From positions 372,001 to 436,000 of the forward strand of contig JAJTUP010000031.1 in the NCBI GenBank assembly GCA_021399435.1: 64,000 nucleotides of DNA, written 5' to 3'. The notes beneath the pieces are model-generated. The model was not told where the DNA came from. It ran no database searches and saw only the letters and a program-made list of their open reading frames with translations. The stretch comes from Diaporthe sp. PMI_573 (Eukaryota; Ascomycota; Sordariomycetes; Diaporthales; Diaporthaceae). Shown in pieces: positions 46,738 through 57,347 of the stretch. How positions within the stretch are numbered: the stretch's first letter is position 1; every line of letters begins with the position of its first letter. The position numbers and the translations under genes were made by a program.

Positions 46738-46879
46738 AAACCACTATAATTTGAGGAACAGGTGATAACTAGTCTCCTCGATATGCGGCCAAAGACAGTC
46801 ATGACTTTCTGAGTCTCCAATTTCTCCCAGCCCAAGACCTTCGATACCAGGATCAACGATGGCTACAGTAGCCGAACTA

Positions 46880-49244
46880 CTATGCCACGCGACAAGCTGT
46901 TGGCGGGCAATAACCATGATTACACGCATAGCTGCATAATCCCAGATAGCTGTCGTCCTCCCCTTGCAGCGGTAATCCAACTGTTCCCGTCTCCGGCGGT
47001 GGGTTGACCTGGGCACCGTAAGATGTGCAAGTGCAGGGTCCCGGTGGGCAGTCTAAGTATGAAGTTAGTCCTGCTACGAATCCTAAAGTGTTGCATTCTA
47101 GAACATTTCAAAACATGAAAGACGGGGATCCGTGACAGGTGAAGAGCTTACAGCCGAAGTTGCAGCAAAAGCTGCACAAACCAACGTAATTCCCTGGACC
47201 GGTGCCTGCGTTACAAACACTAGGACTCGGAGTCGCAGAAGACGTGGAGCTAGAGGTAGACGTAGAAGTAGTAGTGACGCTCGTAGTTGAGCTGGTAGTC
47301 GACGGTGGTGTTGTTGTTGGGCTTGATGTCGTGGTCGACGTGCTTGTTGTTGGAGATGATGTAGGGCTTGACGGGGATGATGTAGGGCTCGATGTCGAAG
47401 TTGTCGTCGTCGTTGTGACAGAGGTCGATGGTGGAGTTGTCGGCACTCCCAAGGATGGAGTAGCTTTGCAGGTGGTTACATGCAGACCAGCCGTCAATGA
47501 AGCCAGACCATCAGGCCCCAGTGGATCAGAGGGCTCGTCTGGCACAGTTCCAACGTACGGGTTGAAGTTGTAAATGCCGCACGGGCAGACGTTAGAAATG
47601 TCCTTGAGGCTCACGGAGCTCATGACAGTCTGGCCGTTTCGCTCCAGGGAAAACTGCTGCTTGCCGATTTGCATGTCCAGTTGGTAGGCCGATATGCCAG
47701 CGGGCGCATTGAAAGACTGCGAATTGTTTCCGGACACGACTCTCACCGTTCCCGCCGTCTTCAGCATGGAAACGACGAAGACAGCATCGGCGAGTGTTTC
47801 GTAGCCGTTTGGACGGCCCATGAAGTAGTTGCCCGAGCTGTTGTCCGCTGGGACCATTGTGGTGTCTGTGGCATCGCAGTTGATATCCCTTGGTGTTGGT
47901 CGATACCAATAGATCAGCTGATCGGATGCGACATAGGAGTTCGCGGAAGTGGCGTGGTCCTTGTAAGCCGAGATGAAAGGCTTCGCCATGTCCATCCAGC
48001 CACCGTGAGGCCTGAGTTGCGAAGACGTCAGCACTCTACCTGCGGGGTCTTTGCACCAATATTTACTCACATATCGTTGGTCCACTTTGAGTTGCCATCA
48101 TCCGTGTGCTTCGAGGACAGTGGCCCGATATAGTGGCTCTCTCCGTAATCGTTCCATGTGACGATCTCGATGAAACGTGGACCGAGGGTCAGGATCTCAT
48201 TCCATCTGTCATACCAAAGCAAATCCCCGGGAAAGACCCAGTTCTTGCTGTATGGCACTTCCTAAATGAATGTTTCTGGATCAGCTTCAAAGCACCAACT
48301 CTGACTCAAGGCCAGGATTTTGAGAGCAGGCAGTCAAGATTCTGTTCACTTACCGGACCGAAATGGGTGCTGAACCATGGAGAGACGGCTGATGCAGTGT
48401 CAGAATGTGCCAGAAGTTCCATCAGTGAATTTATTCACTCACGAGCAATGTAAGGCTTGCCAGCAAGCGCTGTGATGTAGGCCGCATCGCCTTCCTCGAC
48501 TGTAACATTATGATCAGGCGTAGGTGCCTTGTTGTTACCGTTATTCGGCCAAGCCTGGACGCTGTGAGTCAGGGTCCCAAATCATACCCTCAGACTGGGC
48601 AAAGTGAGAGAACTCACCATCCAATTCAGTGCACCATCAATAGTACTAAAGTTGGTCCCCTGTTCTGGGTGGAAGTTGGGAGCCCAAAAGATCGGTGCGC
48701 CTGCAGCAGTGCGGATCGCGTTCACGTCGACACCGTCTCCAGCAAAGCTCGAGGCGAAGATCTTGCCATCGACGAGGAGCTGAGAGCTGGGGTAGGTAGT
48801 GGCATACTGGGCGATCTTTTGCCCAACCTGAGTGCCCTGGCTTGTGTGGTACCAGTTGAAGTCAAACGAAATAAAAACTTTCATATTGTTGTTTGCAGCA
48901 GACTGGTAGGCAAACCCCAGCTGTTGGTCAGTATACGGATCAACCCCGATGTTGAGGGCGAACGCATCAATGCCGAGGTTTTTGGCCCTCTGCATGTCTG
49001 CATCGTAGTCCGCTGGGCCAGTGCGGTCGGAGACGATGCCGATCTGTCATCTTGTTAATCTTTGACAAGCCGGTCCTTAGGGTATGGGAAACACCAAGTC
49101 GAAGGTCAGAAGACGCACCATGAAGTGACAGAAAACAAGCCTGTCGGTTGACTGACGTTGCGCAATGCCATGGCTGGGCCTAGAAAGGGCAGGAGGGACG
49201 ATGCAGAGAAGAATGACTGCGAAAAGATTGATGAGCGACTTCAT
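46880..49244 (-). CDS. Glycoside hydrolase family 71 alpha-1,3-glucanase (mutanase), secreted
   Basis: Endo-acting enzyme on alpha-1,3-glucan, as in fungal cell-wall remodelling or mycoparasitism. Seven exons (49119-49244, 48618-49043, 48443-48554, 48354-48388, 48071-48261, 47152-48011, 46880-47052) total 640 aa. A signal peptide of about 21 residues (LFAVILLCIVPPALS) is followed by KLVF-like RLVFCHFMIGIVSDRTGPAD YDADMQRA, GIDAFALNIG, FISFDFNW, NWMAWPNNGNN, YIAPVSPWFSTHFGPEV and IEIVTWNDYGESHYIGP, which are all GH71 blocks; Asp and Glu residues in them are the likely catalytic acids. After a beta domain, a Ser/Thr/Pro linker (47235-47440) leads to two cysteine modules of the form YxGLCSxxCNxGYCPP, ending in TACRVA. 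Domain order and length are normal. Confidence 0.95.
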
Positions 49245-50849
49245 CTTGGACTTGTCCCCTTACCGAAACGATGGGGTCGTCAAAAACTGGATTGGAAAAT
49301 GAAAATGTACACAACGGGTTCACGATTCATATTCTGCCAACTGTGAACTATGTGATTTATATCAACCTCGCTTCACCGTTTGTCTGTGAATTCCTGTCAC
49401 CTCTATTCCGCCTACGCGCTTCACCACATGCTCGTGGGTTGCATCTCCCACATTCAACCCCAACATCACCACATGAACAGTGTGCGGCTTCTATCCTCCC
49501 TTGATCGCCCACAAAGTGTCTTTGAATCCCACCGCGAAGCATCAGGAGACGTTCGCCATGCGGTGGGGCGGAATGACACAGGATGAGATCCATGGGTTCA
49601 GTCCTGGAGTGACTGACATTGTCACGACCCTTCCAACACCAATAGAGGGTCGTCTAACCGGGATAGCGATAATTCGAAGCTTCCCCGGCTCGGACGAATA
49701 AGAAACAGCAGGTGCGCCACATCTGATTTATTGTTACCTTGTGTGCTGCCGGCCATAAGCTGTCCAAATCCGAACAACGGGCAGGGCCGAGTCCCGTCCA
49801 TACTGTGGCTTGACTGTTTCTCTCGTGATTATATAAGCCACAATATGACAAATGACAGCGAGATGCTCATCGAAAGCGAATATAATATACCGGAAATACA
49901 TCTTGATCCCGTAGATAGAAACTGGCCCCTTGCTTCCGCGGCCTTCGCTTCATTCACATCATCATCTAAGTCATGGTGACCGGAAGAACAGCGTCCTTCT
50001 TGAACTAGTTTAGTTGCAACGTTAAAAAGGCCCGAAGCTGGGGTTCGCCGTTGCTGTGCCACATGACAATAATTAATGACTGCTGAGATTCTGGAAAGTT
50101 GCTGCGATCCTCCTACCATTCGACGGCTTCTTGACAGAGGGAGGGCCAGCCGGCCTCCCAGAGCAGACCTGTGGATGATGTCACTCTTCCGTTGCCAATG
50201 AGGGATCTCGAAATGAAAATAATGCCTCGGTTGACCTAATTACCACCTGTCTCATTTATTACGTCCGTCAGGGCCTCGTGGATTACATGGCTGCAGGAGG
50301 GTCAGCTGCACTTCCGACAACCGAGAGTCAGGGGCAAGCCCCAAGCCCTCCCCACTGGGTCGACACTAGCCTTTTCGATGTGCTTTCGAAAAGTGATTAG
50401 CACGTGCCTGACCCAGTGCCAAATTGGAATGATTTAACTGAATCGTTGATGAGAGGAGGGAGGATTGATGTCGACTGGGTGACACAGCGTGGCGTAATTA
50501 ACAAAAGACAGCTTACCAAAAATGGGCTGTGCGTGACCACTTCCCCGGATCCAGCCATCTGCCATTTCCCTGGGCCAGTTGCGACTGGACTTGTCATTTT
50601 TGTGGCTGGTGATACAACCTGTTGACAACGTTGCTTCACCCACTCTTCCGTTACACATCCTACAACACCTCAAGTGATGGTGTGAAGTCCGGCAGCCCAT
50701 AGACCCGGCCAGGCACAGTCATTGGCCAGCGACCCGGACCGACTCCGCACACGTCCGGCAAATCCGCCACTAACTCGTTAATTTTTCCCAAAAGCGCGAA
50801 TTCTTGCTTCTCGACACATTAGCCGCTTGAGCCACGACATGAGGAAGGC
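49245..50849. other. Intergenic region
   Basis: Promoter side of the GH71 gene and 3' side of the tRNA gene; no further gene recognised. Confidence 0.55.
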
Positions 50850-50854
50850 AAAAA
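50850..50854 (-). terminator. RNA polymerase III T-run terminator
   Basis: Five T on the minus strand, 8 nt beyond the 3' end of the tRNA gene, the normal Pol III stop. Confidence 0.8.
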
Positions 50855-50862
50855 GGAATGGT

Positions 50863-50945
50863 CGATCGACTTGGGACTCGAACCCAAAACCTCATCATCG
50901 CTTCTGTAATAGGAGTGATACACGCTACCATTGCGCCAGCCGACC
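50863..50945 (-). tRNA. tRNA-Arg(CCU) with an 11-nt intron
   Basis: The acceptor strands GGTCGGC and GTCGATC pair over seven positions with two G-T pairs. The D arm GCGC-AATGGTA-GCGT holds the A box; TTGGG-TTCGAGT-CCCAA is the T arm with B box. The anticodon stem TATCA/TGATG encloses CTCCTA, an 11-nt intron TTACAGAAGCG after position 37, and A. This gives anticodon CCT, reading AGG. The D and T arms closely resemble yeast tRNA-Arg(CCU). No CCA is encoded, as usual in eukaryotes. Confidence 0.9.
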
Positions 50946-51248
50946 ATGCCAGATCTGATGTCAAGAGGGTTTTATAATAGAAATCCGACAACCACGCTCA
51001 GCCGGATTTTCAAGGTTGTCGGCATAACGAAGACTATGACTATGGGTACGGTCTCTCAGCGGTCGTCAGTGATGTTTATGACAATCTAGTGGATATATGA
51101 GCTTCAGATCGATAATAGGGAGTGATACCTACCACTGGATTATTACATGCGTTATTCTCAAGCCTAGACCTCTCCAGCAACTGAATATTCATCCAGAATG
51201 GAAGTACAAATGACGATCAACGTCTGTGCTCTCAATTCCAAGCTGGAT
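50946..51248. other. Intergenic region
   Basis: About 300 bp between the tRNA gene and the kinase remnant; nothing recognised. Confidence 0.5.
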
Positions 51249-52490
51249 TCAAATCTCGGAAAGCAGCTCTAGAGCTTGTGAAGCTGAAAGTCTATCGGAT
51301 GGACGGAATCTCATAAGCCCTTTGATGACAGGCAGCAGGGGCCGGAGGGGTGGATCACGGGGGTCCTCCACAAGATTGTCAAACTGTTGCTCGAGCCATG
51401 AAGTCTCTCGAATCTCGGCTGAGAACATCATGTTAGCTCAGTATCCAGTCAAGTAGAACATGGTAAGACTGGGACTATATGCAAAGGATTTGCCGACCTG
51501 TGTCATCATCACATAACTCTGGAGATTCGTCTTTCATTTTTACCCATGTTTCCACCCATTCATCAGGCAGATCTTCCACGAAATGGATCATCTGTGATAC
51601 AAGTGATGCACGCCCTTTAAGTGTCATGAAGGGTCTGTAGCCGAAGACCATGTGATATATCTGAAGGATTGTTAGAATATCAACATCGAGAAATGGTGAA
51701 AATGGAGACGTACAACGATCCCAGCCCCCCATAAATCAGTGCGATAATCAAGCTGATCAGCGAGTATGGTTTCTGGGGCCTTGCAATCAAGGGGCTGAGC
51801 CAGACGTGAAGGCTCTTCCCCCTTTCTAAAGGACTCGCCCCAGTCAATCAGTCTGGTGTCTTCCTCGTCCTCATCCAACCACTCATCCCACTCTGCCCTC
51901 CTCACCATGTGCTTAGGGAATCTAGGATGAATCGATTGTCCGTCTTCACGGATTAGATCCTCGACGACTGGAGTTCCGATAATTCTCGAAATTTCTTGCT
52001 CCGAGGCGTTGCGTATATTGCTCGCACTGAAGGCAATATTATTGGAGTTGATATCTAAACCTGGGCGTATGAGTCAGTAATCTGACTTTTCTCCCCTGAG
52101 CTCTGAGCAAGGCCGAAGTAGAGCTTAGACAATCTTACCGCCATGGGCAATGCTCCTTTTATGCAGGATCGCTAAAGCGACGAGCAACTGCCTCGACACA
52201 CGAAGTACAACGCGAGGATCAATGCCATCATCCACAGTACGAGGCTCGCCATTCAGAGGATTGCAGCTGTTGATGACATTATCGAGGCTAGGACCTAACA
52301 ACTCAAACACTAGGCATTTATGGTGTCCATTAGGCCCTGCATGACAGAAATCATCCAACAAGCGCACAGCGTAGACCTCGGCAGTGTCGGGATCGTTGGA
52401 TAGTTCCCGCAGTATGCCTATTTCCTTCAATGACTTTTCTTGTTCGCTGCTGGCTGCCAAGATTTTGAGGGCAACCCATTCCTCACGGCT
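51249..52490 (-). pseudogene. SRPK-like protein kinase fragment, N-lobe truncated, catalytic Asp lost
   Basis: The frame begins at REEWVALKILAASSEQEKSL, which carries the ATP-anchoring Lys, but the glycine loop expected before it is absent: only about 100 bp separate it from the next gene and no exon or ATG fits. Four segments join through introns at about 52040-52138, 51670-51716 and 51428-51487. Kinase parts follow in order: KCLVFELLGPSLDNVI, ILHKRSIAHGGLDINSNNIA (catalytic loop), TRLIDWGESF (in place of DFG), KAPETILADQLDYRTDLWGA (APE and helix F) and GLMRFRPSDRLSASQALE. In relatives the catalytic loop reads H-G-D; here it is H-G-G, removing the catalytic base. Fungal SRPK-like kinases phosphorylate RS-type proteins; this copy should be inactive. 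Alternative: a bona fide pseudokinase with an unseen first exon. Confidence 0.72.
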
Positions 52491-52587
52491 AGTTGAGGCC
52501 CATCGTCAGTTGATTTTATAAAGGGCTCGACAAGGTCTGAATTGGAGACAACAGGGTTTGGGATATTATTGCCAGTGCCCGACCCAT

Positions 52588-55500
52588 CTATTCCGTCTTG
52601 GTAGCGGTGGCTGTGTCACTTCTCTTCCCTCCTGCCTCACCACACTCCATTCTATGCTTTTTCCAGTCGTTCTTCTGGCACTCGGGAGAACAGTACCTCA
52701 CCTTCAGACACCGCATGCACTTCTTGAGCGGGCCGCCGCCCTTGGCCTCCAAAGTCCCACAGTTCCTACACCGGAGCGTCTGGTCGCCCTGAACACCCAT
52801 TGCCGACCCGGACGAGCTCTGGGATATGCTGGGGTCAATAACATCCTCCACGAACGGCACCGCATACGTCGGGCTGATAGCGATGCGGGTCGCGAAGTGG
52901 GCGGCAACATCCCACTCAGGGAGGCTGAGGAAGTTCCCGGGGAGCTTGCCCTCCCCACAGCTGCAAAGCACCTGCTTTCCCATCTCGGTGCTGAGGGGAA
53001 TGGTCGAGCCGGGCTTCGCGTATTCGCACTCGGGCGTGTGGGACCAGCTCCTGCACCGCTCCGCCAGCGCTGGCAGCACCTTCTTCCACAGCACGAGCTC
53101 GTCGTCGTCCACGGTGATGGTGCAGCACTCCAGCTCCCGCAGGATGAGCAGGAAGGCTTCCAGCTTGCCGCCTCTGATAATGTCCACTGTGAACGGAATG
53201 ACGGCCGCGTCGAGTACGGCAGTGGCGTTCGCGCCGTCCAAGCGGATCGCGGAGACGAATAGAAGCATGTGGATGCCTCCTTTTTCGGGGTGATTTATGG
53301 CGAATAGTCCTGTCTGGCCGCCTTGCAGGCCCGATGCGAGCATGAATAAGGTGAAGATCGATTCTTTGAAGTTCATTCGTGTAGACGCGACCAGCCCGGA
53401 ACTGCTTGCTTGATCGCGAAGTTTGCGTTCTCGGGCACTGAAGGTCCATGAGGTCAAAGTTGTCAGAAATTCCGGGCGCCCCTTGTTAGTAACGTCGAGC
53501 ACTGGTAAATTGTCGAGGTTGACGTGTGGGATATTGAGTGGGACGGGGATGACCTGTCCGAGACTGGGGCTGGAGCCTGACTTTGACAGAGTGATTGGGA
53601 ACACAAAATCATGTAGAGTCTGAGATGTCGCCGGGTCGGCCACATGTGCCATTATCTCAACATATGCGGATGTTCTTGCGACCCTCGTCACGCTACCATC
53701 TTTGATGACAGGAACAGGGAAACACAACTGGAAGAGCGCTTCTTTTTCTCCGACAACAATTTCAAACACGAAAGGCGATATCTTCCTGACATCTACAGCA
53801 GCCTTGTCAGCAAGCAATTTCTTCCCATTCGGTGTAAGTACGTCCAGGCGGCCGGTGATAGCGGTGATACCGCCAGGTTCATCGATATCCACGGTGAAGG
53901 AAGAACTGCAATTCTCAGTAATGTCTTGCTTGGCTTTAGAGCCAAGATTGCTGTAAAGGGCTGAGCCGCTCAGGCCTGGTTGATTCTTAGAGATGTAAAC
54001 GCGACCGTTGTCCTCCAGGTCGGTCTCAAAAATGATCATCGGCTCGCCCGTCGTAGGATCTCCCAGCTGGAGCTTCGTGTTGAAATAGGAGACCTGCACA
54101 ACTCCATTTTGCAGACAGAGAGATGCTTTGATGTGTCTTGGGTCCACTTGAAGGGATGCGGTGGGCACAGAGAACGTAGCAACCATATCAGAGTTTCCGG
54201 ACCAAGATGCAAGAACATCCTCTTCGACAGCCACTGTGAAATCCTCGCCTTGTCGATCGCCTGTGACTGAGATGGTGCCAAACGTGACTTGTACATCAGG
54301 GAAGATGTGGTGCCACGTAGTCTCACCTCCTTGAACACCCCTTAGACCTCCCTCGACCGTGAACCCAATGTTTGCCTCGAGAGCTGCCTTGGCGAACCTC
54401 TTCCAATGAACCGCAGGAATCGAGATAGTAACGGCCACAGCTTCGGGGACAACAGACCACTTCGAGAATAAAGGGCCATTAGATCCTCGCTGCATATCTT
54501 GGCTCAGTCCTGGCAGTGTAAATAATCCCTGCCGTGACATTTCCAAAGAAAGTGCTTGTGAGAACCTTGGGCCTAACATTAAGCTCGAGTCTTGTTTGAT
54601 CTTCATGAGTACTTTCCGACAGACTGCCTCACTAGATGCGTCCACAGTTTGCAAGAGCCTTCGAGTGAACGCAATAAGACTGCCTCGGTGATATCTCGGG
54701 TAAGCATGCTTTTTCAGCGTGGTGTTCTGCTGATCCCCGGCGAGGCTCAGAAACCCCATCATATCCTCGCTGGCGAACATGGCTCGGTAGATTTTGTAAA
54801 TTAGAGTCACAAGAGTGTCCTCCTTGACTTTGAGCCGCGGCACTTGACCGGTCTGCCCACTCAAGTGTTCATGGTACTTCCAAGCGAAACGCCATGTTAT
54901 GCCTGGTCTCTCAGACGCTAACTGGGTCGAGGACATATTGATCACGTATTCGTCGATATTCGAGACTGCTGTGGCATTGGTCCAATACTCCACGGGGCTG
55001 ATACCAAGGAGAGTTGCAACGGTCATAGTTGGCCCGCAGAGAAGTTCCTTGAACTTTGTCTTCTCTGCCTCTTTTCCTCCGATCCTTGCTTCGGTGTAAA
55101 GTGTAGCCCACGGCACCGCTTTCAGTAGCGGCCCTCCTGAAACGAGGATGTTCAATGCTCCCAGAGAATCTTCCAGATCCGACGCATCAATGACATCGAA
55201 TTGCTTCGGGGTTTTTGACTGCAGCCCGTACTCATCAGGATCCAGTTGAAGTTGCTCCATGGTAAACTGGCGTCGATAGAAGTGCCCTGACAGTTGGCCT
55301 GTTTCGACGTGGTGCTGGAGGGTATGACAAAGTGATAGGTCATCCGCCGCAATGAACCGCAACGTTAATTCTTTCGATGCCGTATCGACAAATGCCTGAG
55401 ACCATTCCGAGAAATGCTCCTGTGCAGCTGCAGCGAACGAGAGCGAAGAAGCGGTCTTGTGTGCGTTTTCAGAATGAATATCCGAGTTTTCAGTGACGTA

Positions 55501-56397
55501 AGCACATGCTGTTGCTAGGTGATAGCTCAAGATCGGGTCGGCAGCGCATGGAAGGACACGGTGCTCTGACAATGTGAGAGCGAAGAGAGGGTTGGGGATA
55601 TTCGTGTTGGCAGGCACCATGCCGGTCGTGCCCTTTTCCCACCATGAGTCCATAGCAATCTTGATTTCTTCGCTGGCCAGTACACCAAGAGGGGAAGCTG
55701 CATGGACAGCCCTGTACAGCGATCCGTCATTTCCGATGACAGCATCTTTGAAGCTCTTCGTATGTTTCAGGGCAATCTCAAAATCCGCTCGGTACTGATC
55801 CTGGTCCTTCTTTTCCAGAGCCTCTGCGTAAGCGCGCCAGATACGGCGAACAGAAGAAAAGGTCGAACTGTCGCCAAAGCGAAATTTACCACCAAAGTCG
55901 CTCTCCCTCCAGTCTTTGAGGGAGGTAGAAGCAGCCAGCAAGCTGCTGAGATGCGCTTGGAGAACTTGGGCCGACTCATCATCTAGGAGGAGGTGATAAT
56001 AGACATTCCAGAGGTGGTGTGGCTTTACTTCTTTACGCTGAGCGACCAGCAACGTCAATAAGAGCACGTTCCGAGCTGCAAACAGTCAAATCCCGTACGA
56101 GTAGCAACGATTGTGCGAACGTACCAATTATGGCGTCGTCAACGTCGCACGAGGTGATATCCAGCTTCCTGTTCGCTGCGACATACTCAGCTGGTGTCAT
56201 GTGTGTATGGGAGCAGATAACTCACGAAGCCCCTTCTCATGAAAGGCTGTGTACAATATGTGTCGAACATCTCCACATCCAAGCAGCAGAATATCGGCGT
56301 CGACGCCTTGTGGAACGCTCTGCGTGAGGGTTACAGCTGGGCGGCTGCTGACCGCGTGAAATGGAAGGATAGGCCTGAGGACTGTAGGTGTCAGCAT
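52588..56397 (-). CDS. DUF4470 and MYND zinc-finger protein, large copy
   Basis: Three exons (56226-56397, 56125-56175, 52588-56075) join to 1236 aa. The N-terminus carries the DUF4470 core: SRPAVTLTQSVP, ADILLLGCGDVRHILYTAF, LDITSCDVDDAIIGARNVLL and the following helical region. The middle is a large region without recognised domain, partly beta-rich. A C-terminal MYND zinc finger (CRNCGTLEAKGGGPLKKCMR CLKVRYCSPEC plus KKHRMEC) closes the protein and would bind zinc and a partner peptide. Relatives of unknown function are common in fungi. The start is uncertain: an upstream frame, shifted by one base, reads KFGDADTYSPQAYP, which is the usual opening of such proteins, so the true N-terminus may be hidden by an indel near 56370. 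It is divergent to a shorter relative at 57348. Confidence 0.85.
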
Positions 56398-57347
56398 CGC
56401 CAAATTTCACTTGAGTTCATCAAGCTGTTCGTAGTGGGCGACTGTTTGGTAATCCTGCCTGGCTGACGAGCATGAACACTTGGGTATGGAAGGACAAGTG
56501 AAGGTGATGGCTGGTAGGCTCGAAGATGCAAAGTTTCAACTGCGGGGAGACTGAGCCGAAGTCCCCTAACCCTGAAGTAGACGTTGCCTTCACTCCGCAA
56601 GCATTATTGACCTTGTATATGAGCTTAGGGAAGAGTAGTCGGAAGGCTGAGCAGACAGCAGACAGACCAATAAACAGTTGATAAAAAAACACAGTGTGGC
56701 CGAAGTCCCATTGCTTCTAACTTGATGAATTTGCGCATGTCGACAAATAATTGCAAATTGCATTGTCTATTGACCAAAACTCTACCACAAATTGCATGGA
56801 CTAGAGAGAAAGTTTTGCTGGGCAAATAATTTATCCCTACGACAACATGTCAATCACTCGTGACTGGCTTCATCAATCTTGTGTGACTTGGCTAGCCTAG
56901 TAGCGGTTTGCGTCTCCCACAAGGTGATGGGACCAGAGCCACGACAGACTCGCTTTGCTGACAGACGTTTGGCGCTCTCCCGTTGTTAAGCCAATAATGG
57001 TGAGTCAATTCCGTTTTCTTTGGTTTGAATGGTCCCAACAAAGTCATGATGTGGAACTTTATGCTGCCTCCCGTCGTTGGCTTCCCGTCACCCAAGCTAT
57101 CTTGCCATCTCCCAGCTGTTGGTGACGTAAATTTGTTTTCGATCTGTTTGTTTCACTCCATGAGTTCTGTGATTGAAATAGCCGGGCCTTCCAACCCGAT
57201 GAGATTCAACTTCCCAGTCTCATAAGTCAGTTGCAACCTCTTCGGAGCAAGCCTACGTAAGAAGACCGGCTGAGTCGATTTTCTCAATCTACAACGTATC
57301 CTTCCACCTCGATCCACCAAAGCTGCTCGTGGTTGACCAACCTCGAA
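56398..57347. promoter_or_regulatory. Bidirectional intergenic region between the two DUF4470/MYND genes
   Basis: 950 bp between divergent starts; both promoters must lie here. No individual element recognised. Confidence 0.5.

Noticed and set aside
47235..47440. Low-complexity stretch as a microsatellite or CRISPR-like array
   Set aside because: It is coding Ser/Thr linker with no regular spacer-repeat structure; CRISPR is not expected in fungi.
47202..47573. Plus-strand Val/Asp-rich open frame
   Set aside because: Antisense of the Ser/Thr/Pro linker of the GH71 enzyme.
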